NCBI GenBank assembly: GCA_903860975.1
Contig: CAIOSI010000027.1
Coordinates: 1 to 64,000 of the forward strand
From: an uncultured Alphaproteobacteria bacterium
GTDB lineage: Bacteria; Pseudomonadota; Alphaproteobacteria; Caulobacterales; Caulobacteraceae
Reading direction: 5' to 3'
Length of the DNA: 64,000 bases
The notes beneath the pieces are model-generated. The model had not been told where the DNA came from. It ran no database searches and saw only the letters and a program-made list of their open reading frames with translations. Shown here piece by piece: positions 58,231-64,000 of this stretch. Within the stretch, counting starts at the first letter, position 1, and each line of letters opens with the position of its first letter. Both the position numbers and the translations under genes were made by a program.

Positions 58231-59223
58231 ATGCCGTTTGACCCCTTCGAGACCCGTCGCGTCGGCGCCACCCAGGTCGAGATACCGCGGCTCGGGCTCG
58301 GCACCGCCCCGCTTGGCGGCTGGCCCGAGGCGATCAGTCGCGAGACCGGGGCCGCCACCGTCCGGCGCGCGTGGGACCGCGGCGTCCGCTTCTTCGACAC
58401 CGCGCCCTTCTATGGCGCCGGGCAGGCGGAGCTGTTCCTGGGCGAGGCGCTCGCAGACAAGCCGCGTGCAGACCTGCGGATCTCCACCAAAACGGGCCGC
58501 CGTCTTCTGCCGGGCGCGGACGAGGTGGCGTTCTTCAGGGACGCACAACCCTTCCACTCGGTGTTCGATTTCTCCGCCGATGGCGTGGCGGCGGCGATCG
58601 GGGAGAGCCGCGAACGGCTGGGCCTCGGCGCGCCGGACATCGTCCTTGTCCACGATCCCGATGAACACCATTCGGACGTGCTGCGGATGGCCTATCCGAA
58701 GCTTCGGGCAATGCGTGACGCGGGTGAGTTCGGGGCGCTGGGCGTGGGCATGAATTTCGTCGAGCCGCTGGCCCGCTTCGCCCAGGAGGCCGACTTCGAC
58801 GTCTTCCTGCTCGCCGGGCGCTACACGCTTCTGGAACAGACCGCGCTCGACGAGCTCTTTCCGTTGGCGCAGGAACGCGGCATCTCGATCATCGCCGGCG
58901 GCGTGTTCAATTCGGGGCTGCTGATCGCGCCCGCGGAAGGCGCGATGTTCGACTACGCGCCGGTGAGCCGCGAAACCCTCGACAAAGCCATGGCGCTGGA
59001 GGCCGCATGCCGCGAGTTCGATGTGCCGTTGCGCGCCGCCGCCCTGCAATTCGCCGCCGCCCATTCGGCGGTGACCTCGGTCGTAATCGGCGCGCGGACG
59101 CCGCAGGAGGTCGACGACGCCTTCGCCAGCGCCGGCCTGACTATTCCCGCCGAGCTTTGGGTCGAGCTGAAGCATCGCGGGCTGGTGCGCGAGGACGCGC
59201 CTGTCCCGGGTCAAGGCCGCTGA
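58231..59223 (+). CDS. Aldo/keto reductase, aldose 1-dehydrogenase type, paralogue 2
   Basis: 330 residues from the ATG giving MPFDPFETRRVGATQVEIP, preceded by GCGAGG. AKR tetrad: Asp56 (FFDTAPF), Tyr61 (YGAGQAE), Lys87 (STKTGR) and a His in LVHDPDEHH. It is a diverged paralogue of the enzyme at 26342-27370, so it may oxidise another aldose. The peptide-binding protein gene follows 9 bp downstream, an unusual pairing of a sugar dehydrogenase with a peptide-type binding protein. Confidence 0.87.
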   Translation: MPFDPFETRRVGATQVEIPRLGLGTAPLGGWPEAISRETGAATVRRAWDRGVRFFDTAPFYGAGQAELFLGEALADKPRADLRISTKTGRRLLPGADEVAFFRDAQPFHSVFDFSADGVAAAIGESRERLGLGAPDIVLVHDPDEHHSDVLRMAYPKLRAMRDAGEFGALGVGMNFVEPLARFAQEADFDVFLLAGRYTLLEQTALDELFPLAQERGISIIAGGVFNSGLLIAPAEGAMFDYAPVSRETLDKAMALEAACREFDVPLRAAALQFAAAHSAVTSVVIGARTPQEVDDAFASAGLTIPAELWVELKHRGLVREDAPVPGQGR

Positions 59224-59232
59224 CGCCGCGCG

Positions 59233-60816
59233 ATGGCCAAGCGTAGCCTTCTATTCCTGGCGGTGATGGCGATCGCCGCCCTGGCTTGGTTCGCCCTCAG
59301 GCTCGCAGGACCTCACCCTGACGCGGGAGCGCGCTCCGGCGGCCAGGCCGCGAGCGCCGGCGCCCAGAGCCGGCGGCCATCCGAGCAATGCCCGAAGGTC
59401 GGCGGCGTCCTCACCTTCGCCCGCAGCGCCGACGTCACCGACTGGTACTACAACCTCGACAATCCCAGCATATCGGCCTGGCCGCTAGTTAACCTGCCGC
59501 TGGTGCGCAACAACATCGACGCGACCGCGGTCGAGGGGATGGCGGCGACGTCCTGGGAAGCCAATGCCGACTCCACGGTGTTCACCTTCCACCTTCGGCC
59601 AGGGCTCAGATTCTCCACGGGGTCCGCCCTGACCTCGGCCGATGTGCTGGACAGCTTCAACCGCAACTACGCCGATCCCAGGAGCACGCTGAAGAGCCGC
59701 ATCCCCCAGGCCACCTTCTCGGCGCCTGACCCAGCGACCTTCGTGATCAAGCTGTCGCAGACCTATCCGGCCTTCGTGGAGCAGCAGCTTCCGGGCGTCG
59801 GCATCTATCCCAAGGGCAGCGAGCCCCGGGCCATGATGGAAGCCCCGGTGTCCGCCGGCCCCTTCGTCCTGGCCGGCTGGCGGAAGGGGCAGGCGGCGCG
59901 GCTCGTCAGGAATCCCTACTACTGGAACCAGCCCTACCCGTGCGTCGACGAAATCAGGCTGACGGTCGTCGGCGATTCCGCCACCCAGGCGATCCAGCTG
60001 CGCGCAGGGCAGATCGACATTGTCCAGGATCCGTTGCCCTCGCAGCTGGTGGAACTGCGCCGCGCTCCGCACATCAAGATCCAGGTGTTTCCGACGCTCG
60101 CCGGATCGCTGATCCGGCTGCAACGGGTCAAGCAGCCGGCGTTCGCGGACCTGAACGTCAGGAAGGCGATGAACTATGCCATCGACAAGCAGGCGATCGC
60201 CAAGGTGGTGTTCTTCGGCACCGCGAAGGCCATGGATTCCGAGGCGCCCCGCACGAAATTCTACGTGCCGCAGGCCCCCTATGCCTATGACCTGGCGAAG
60301 GCCCGGACGCTGATGGCGGGCAGCCGATATCCCAACGGCTTTAAGACAGAGCTGCTGATCGCCTCGGGCGATCCCGTGGAGGCGGGCATTGCGACGATCG
60401 TCAAGTATCAGCTCGCCAAGATCGGGATCACCGTGAAGATCCTGCAGGTGGAAGCCGGCACCAAGTTCCAGCTTCGGGGGAACAAGCAGTTCGAGATGTT
60501 CCTGGCCTCCACCAGCGCCGATCAGATCGACCCGGAGGGCTACTGGGAATTCTGCTGCGCCGCCGGCTTTGGCTTCGACTCGGCCTGGACCGACTACCGC
60601 AACGCCGAGATGATGGATCTCTTCGCCCAGGCCAAGCGGACCTCGGGAGAACGGCGCGCGGACCTGTTCGCCAAGATGCAGAAGATCGGCTGGGACGAGG
60701 CGGCGCAGCTCTATCTCGTGTTCGTCGACGCCCCCATCGCCATGCGCGACCGCGTGCACGGCTACAGGTCAACGCCGACGCGGCACCTCTACCTGGAAAC
60801 TGTGTACTTGGATTAG
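59233..60816 (+). CDS. ABC transporter substrate-binding protein, family 5 (peptide type)
   Basis: 527 residues, with an N-terminal hydrophobic segment (SLLFLAVMAIAALAWFALRLAG) that may be a signal or anchor. SBP family 5 motifs: FHLRPGLRFSTGSALTSADV, DSFNRNYADP, AGPFVLAGW, VRKAMNYAIDKQAIAKVVFFG. No other binding protein of this type is seen, so it probably serves the DppBCDF-type genes at 45740-49587, about 10 kb away. Both loci carry the LacI-type operator. Co-transcription with an aldose dehydrogenase hints that the ligand contains a sugar. Confidence 0.9.
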   Translation: MAKRSLLFLAVMAIAALAWFALRLAGPHPDAGARSGGQAASAGAQSRRPSEQCPKVGGVLTFARSADVTDWYYNLDNPSISAWPLVNLPLVRNNIDATAVEGMAATSWEANADSTVFTFHLRPGLRFSTGSALTSADVLDSFNRNYADPRSTLKSRIPQATFSAPDPATFVIKLSQTYPAFVEQQLPGVGIYPKGSEPRAMMEAPVSAGPFVLAGWRKGQAARLVRNPYYWNQPYPCVDEIRLTVVGDSATQAIQLRAGQIDIVQDPLPSQLVELRRAPHIKIQVFPTLAGSLIRLQRVKQPAFADLNVRKAMNYAIDKQAIAKVVFFGTAKAMDSEAPRTKFYVPQAPYAYDLAKARTLMAGSRYPNGFKTELLIASGDPVEAGIATIVKYQLAKIGITVKILQVEAGTKFQLRGNKQFEMFLASTSADQIDPEGYWEFCCAAGFGFDSAWTDYRNAEMMDLFAQAKRTSGERRADLFAKMQKIGWDEAAQLYLVFVDAPIAMRDRVHGYRSTPTRHLYLETVYLD

Positions 60817-60858
60817 CAGGCGCCCGGGCCTTCATGGCCTGTCAGTCGGCCCGCGCCG

Positions 60859-61749
60859 CTAGGGATGCTTCGCCAGGAAGCTCGCCAGGCGCGCGTTGAA
60901 GGCCGGCGCCTGGTCATAGAACATGGCGTGCTCTCCCAGGCCCACGACCTCGGCCTCCGGCGAATTTTGGGAGAGAAAGGCCTTCGCCGCCGCGACTTTT
61001 CCTCGGCTTATGAAGTAGAGCTGCGGAACCTTGAGCTTCTTGACCGTCTCAGTACTGTTGGACATCCAGCTGTCGTAATAGAGCAGCCCGGCCACAATGT
61101 CGGGCGTCATCATGACTTCCGACTGCATCCACCGAAGCTCGGCCGGCGAAACGGGCGTCGCAAACATGGTCGGCAAAAAGCCCCGAGTCGTGGCGCCGCG
61201 GTCGCTGGCGAAGGCGTCGAAGAATTGCTTTGCCGAGGTGACGTCGCCGTCGGTCCAGGCGCCTTCGCCGGACGCCAGGGGGTTGGGCGTTTGGTCGACA
61301 TCCACGACGGCCCGAACGTTGTCGGTCCCGTACATGGCCAGGTAGGCGTAGACGGTGTCCATGCCATTGGACCATCCGCCCAGAACGACATGCTTCAGAC
61401 CAAGCTTATCGATGAAGGCCTTAAGGTCTCGGGCATGCTGCGCGTAGTTCGCGCCCTCGAACGTCTTGCTGGAGCGGCCCTGCGCCCTCGGATCGAACGT
61501 GATGAACCGGGTGGATTTCGAGCCTTTGAAATACTCGACCTGGCGGCTGAAATACCGCGACGTCATTGTCCATCCTGGAACGAAGACGACCGGGTCGCCG
61601 GCGCCGGACTCCTCGTAGTACAGCCTGACCTTGGTCTTGGGGTCTATGGTGACGTATTGGCCCGCCCGCGCGTCCGCGGGGAACAGCATGAAGGACAGCA
61701 GGATCAGGAACACCGCCGTCCAGAGCGCCGCGATTGACCGTCCCGCCAT
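60859..61749 (-). CDS. Alpha/beta hydrolase, exported
   Basis: 296 residues with a signal peptide (WTAVFLILLSFMLFPADARA). Alpha/beta-hydrolase motifs: VVFVPGWTMTSRYF, DPRAQGRSSKTFEG, nucleophile elbow GGWSNGMDT (GxSxG), and a late His (LGEHAMFYDQ). It resembles haloperoxidase/proline-iminopeptidase-like hydrolases. It lies 56 bp behind the LacI regulator gene on the same strand; co-transcription is possible. Confidence 0.87.
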   Translation of the reverse strand: MAGRSIAALWTAVFLILLSFMLFPADARAGQYVTIDPKTKVRLYYEESGAGDPVVFVPGWTMTSRYFSRQVEYFKGSKSTRFITFDPRAQGRSSKTFEGANYAQHARDLKAFIDKLGLKHVVLGGWSNGMDTVYAYLAMYGTDNVRAVVDVDQTPNPLASGEGAWTDGDVTSAKQFFDAFASDRGATTRGFLPTMFATPVSPAELRWMQSEVMMTPDIVAGLLYYDSWMSNSTETVKKLKVPQLYFISRGKVAAAKAFLSQNSPEAEVVGLGEHAMFYDQAPAFNARLASFLAKHP

Positions 61750-61805
61750 GTCCGTAGGACTCCCCAGCTAGATAATCCTCTGTCGCTCCAAGCGCGGACG
61801 GCGGC

Positions 61806-62822
61806 CTACGTCGGCCTGACCTCGTCCGCGGGTGGGGCGCAGCTTGATTTCGGGTCGAAGTTGACCGGCAACAGGTGCTTACGCATGGGCCTGCCCTCCA
61901 GCCGATCCAATAGCAACTGAGCCGCCGTGCGGCCGAAGTCGCCGCAATCGCGATCGATGGTCGCGATGGGCGGTTCTATGAACTCGAGCATCGGCGCGTG
62001 GTCGATCGTCACCAAGGAGATGTCCTCGGGGACCCGCAGCTTGTGACGGCGCAGGGACCGCAGCACGCCGATCAGGATCTGGACCGATCCGGCAATGATG
62101 GCGGTCGGACGGCTTTCGCTGCCGAGGAGGAAATCAGTCGTGCGCTCGCCGTGGTCAGGGCTGAAAGACGCATCGTATTTCGCGATATGGACCTCGGGCC
62201 GATCCTCGAACGCAGATTGCAGAGCCTGGGATCTTGCGCGGGTCGGATGAACCCGCGGATTTCCGTCGATCATCGCGATGCGCCGGTGCCCCAGATCGGC
62301 CAGGTAGGCGGCGGCGGTCTTGATGCCCGCGCCGTGATCCCAGAGCACGGAGAAATACTTGGCCTTGGAGATGTCGCGGTCGAGCAGCACGAACGGCTTG
62401 TCGAGCTGCTTCAGCGCCGAAACGGTCCCCTTGTCCGTCTCGTCGGAGAGCGAGAGCAGAAAGCCATCGACCCGCTGCCGAAGGAGTTTCAAGTGGGTGA
62501 TGTCGCTGTCGGGGACGCCTTGCGAGTTGGCGATCAGCAGAGCGTAACCCGCCGCATTCAATGTGTTCTCCGCGTGGAACACGAGTTCCGAAAACAACGG
62601 GTTTGAGATGTCCGGCACGACGAGGCCAATCGTCTGCGTGGAGCCCCGACGGAGGCCTTGAGCCAGAATATTGGGCTCATAGCCGAGCGCCTCGACCGCG
62701 GCGAGCACGCGTTCTTTCATTTCGGGGCTTACGTTCGGGTGTCCTGAGATCACCCTCGACACAGAAGACGCCGCTACGGCAGCCTTGTTCGCGACGTCAC
62801 GTATTCCGATAGGGCGGGACAA
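61806..62822 (-). CDS. LacI-family transcriptional regulator, candidate master regulator
   Basis: 338 residues. N-terminal LacI HTH (IRDVANKAAVAASSVSRVIS, residues 7-26), hinge helix with the conserved Leu (NILAQGLRRG), and a periplasmic-binding-protein-like effector domain (TIGLVVPDISNPLF, RVDGFLLSL, GHRRIAMIDGNP, PEDISLVTID). LacI proteins bind short palindromes with a central CG, and TGGAAACGTTTCCA has exactly this form. It is the only LacI gene in the window, so it is the prime candidate for the nine operator regions. I see no copy of the palindrome at its own promoter. The ligand is unknown. Confidence 0.93.
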   Translation of the reverse strand: MSRPIGIRDVANKAAVAASSVSRVISGHPNVSPEMKERVLAAVEALGYEPNILAQGLRRGSTQTIGLVVPDISNPLFSELVFHAENTLNAAGYALLIANSQGVPDSDITHLKLLRQRVDGFLLSLSDETDKGTVSALKQLDKPFVLLDRDISKAKYFSVLWDHGAGIKTAAAYLADLGHRRIAMIDGNPRVHPTRARSQALQSAFEDRPEVHIAKYDASFSPDHGERTTDFLLGSESRPTAIIAGSVQILIGVLRSLRRHKLRVPEDISLVTIDHAPMLEFIEPPIATIDRDCGDFGRTAAQLLLDRLEGRPMRKHLLPVNFDPKSSCAPPADEVRPT

Positions 62823-62911
62823 TTCGTACCTCTTGCTAGGCGGCTCGTCGGCGTCGGCCCGGAGCCTGCGCCAATCTATGCCAACGTCCCGCCAGCGTCT
62901 TCGGGGCTCGG

Positions 62912-64000
62912 CTACTTATGCAAGGTGTCGGTCGGCGTCGGGGTGGAATGATCGTAGAAGTTCCGCTCCAGGAACATCACCATCCGGTCCTCGACCACCG
63001 TCCTTGCCGCGCCGAAGTCGCCGTGGCCGCCGCCGTCGACGGTCTGGAACAGCACCACGGGCGCGCCGGCCTTGCGCAGGGCCTCGTCGAGGGCGACCGA
63101 CTGTTGATAGGGAACGAACGGGTCCTTGTTGCCGGCGATGATCAGGAACGGCGGCGCCTTTGCATGGACATCGAGGATGGGTGAGGCGCTGCGGGCCAGC
63201 TCCGGCTTCTCGGTGGACGTCCCGCCGAGCAACTGGGTGATGGAGTTCGATGCCCCGGCGGGCCCCGAGTTGCGCAGATCCATGGGCCCAAGCTCATCGA
63301 TCACGCATTGCACACGGCTCGATTGCTTGAGGTTGGGGCCGACTTTGCCTTCGTCGGCGGCGACGCCATTGGTCAGGCCCACCTTCACCGCCATATGCGC
63401 GCCCGACGACACGCCGAACAGGCAGATCCGGTCCGGATCGAAGTTGTATTCACGCGCATGGGCCCGGATCCAGCGGATCGCGGCCTTGGCGTCGTCAATC
63501 TGTGCGGGCCAGGTCGCCTGCCAGGACAGCCGGTAGCCGATCGAGACCCCAGCATAACGGCCGCCGTCGACCATCTTCGCCAGCAGGTTGCGGCCCAGTA
63601 TCCTGCTGCCGGTCGACCAGCCGCCGCCGTGGATATAGGCGATCACCGGAAGCGGGCCGCGAACGCTCGGCTGCTTGGGAAGATAGACATCCAGCGCCTG
63701 GCGCGGATCGGCGGTCCCGGCATAAGCCAGGTTGGCGGCCATCTTCACATTCGCGGGCAGCGGCGTGTGGCCCTCCGCATTGGGGTCGACGTCGAAATCG
63801 ACGTACTCCGCCAGCGAGATGGCGCCGTCCTTGTCGAAGTCATGCAGCTTCAGCGCGTACGCCAGCATCGGCGGGACTTCGTCCAGCGTGACCTTGCCAT
63901 CGTGGTTTTTGTCCAGCGCCTGCCAGGCCGGCTTCAGGCGGGCCTCGTCGGCGGATTGGGCGTGGGCAGTGGCGCTGACAAACAGCGCGGCCAAGGAGAA
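62912..64000 (-). CDS. Alpha/beta hydrolase (BD-FAE-like) with EF-hands, N-terminus off the window
   Basis: At least 360 residues; the frame is open to the right edge, and a signal peptide ending SATAHAQ is cut by it, so the true start is beyond 64000. Two EF-hands follow the signal (DKNHDGKVTLDE and DFDKDGAISLAE), then an esterase domain with YIHGGGWSTG, nucleophile GVSSGAHMAV, and a late His (DGGGHGDFG). Calcium-binding EF-hands fused to an exported esterase fit an extracellular or periplasmic deacylase. Confidence 0.85.
   Translation of the reverse strand, partial: FSLAALFVSATAHAQSADEARLKPAWQALDKNHDGKVTLDEVPPMLAYALKLHDFDKDGAISLAEYVDFDVDPNAEGHTPLPANVKMAANLAYAGTADPRQALDVYLPKQPSVRGPLPVIAYIHGGGWSTGSRILGRNLLAKMVDGGRYAGVSIGYRLSWQATWPAQIDDAKAAIRWIRAHAREYNFDPDRICLFGVSSGAHMAVKVGLTNGVAADEGKVGPNLKQSSRVQCVIDELGPMDLRNSGPAGASNSITQLLGGTSTEKPELARSASPILDVHAKAPPFLIIAGNKDPFVPYQQSVALDEALRKAGAPVVLFQTVDGGGHGDFGAARTVVEDRMVMFLERNFYDHSTPTPTDTLHK

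Noticed and set aside
1-64000. CRISPR arrays, rRNA and tRNA genes
   Set aside because: No regularly spaced repeats and no tRNA or rRNA signature were seen on reading the sequence.

Overview
The window is GC-rich DNA, very probably from an alphaproteobacterium of the Caulobacterales type (Caulobacter/Phenylobacterium-like). This rests on the combination of a large TonB-dependent receptor, M13, M19, DUF885 and tricorn-type S41 peptidases, many exported esterases, and non-phosphorylative deoxysugar catabolism. The genus is an inference. No rRNA, tRNA or CRISPR array was seen.

Positions 1 to about 10,130 are accessory DNA. The left edge holds a broken IS630-type transposase start. A hipBA toxin-antitoxin pair follows, with AT-rich palindromes upstream. 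Two degenerate copies of the 5' end of dusA (2787-2858 and 9950-10021) look like attachment-site duplications of islands that insert in dusA, but no dusA body and no integrase is present. Between them lie an outer-membrane porin, a CsoR/RcnR-type metal sensor with three G-tract dyads, a NitT/TauT-type ABC transporter with no binding protein, a PIN-like/DUF433 toxin-antitoxin pair and a MarR fragment.

Positions 10,138 to 64,000 form a catabolic supercluster. It contains: (a) enzymes for oxidative, non-phosphorylative breakdown of L-rhamnose and L-fucose type sugars and related sugar acids (FucU, two RhaM-like mutarotases, two aldo/keto reductases, two lactonases, L-rhamnonate dehydratase, L-fuconate dehydratase, a further enolase-superfamily member, an UxaA-type dehydratase, two SDR dehydrogenases, FAH-fold hydrolases, a DapA-like enzyme, and a ketoglutaric-semialdehyde-type aldehyde dehydrogenase); (b) exported peptidases (M13, three M19 dipeptidases, DUF885, tricorn S41) with a dipeptide/oligopeptide ABC importer; (c) two SelA/DgaE-like PLP enzymes, one with a Tat-like signal; (d) a TonB-dependent receptor; (e) several esterases and one beta-lactamase-fold hydrolase.

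The main integrating signal is a palindrome, TGGAAACGTTTCCA. Four perfect and several one- or two-mismatch copies lie in nine intergenic regions spread over 45 kb, in front of both the sugar and the peptide modules. One LacI-family regulator gene (61806-62822) is present and is the obvious candidate to bind them. The L-fuconate dehydratase/KDF dehydrogenase divergent pair, the IclR regulator and the Tat-type PLP enzyme lack the palindrome and may belong to a second, IclR-controlled layer. I infer a regulon for a substrate that joins deoxysugars or sugar acids with amino acids or peptides; the substrate itself cannot be read from the sequence.
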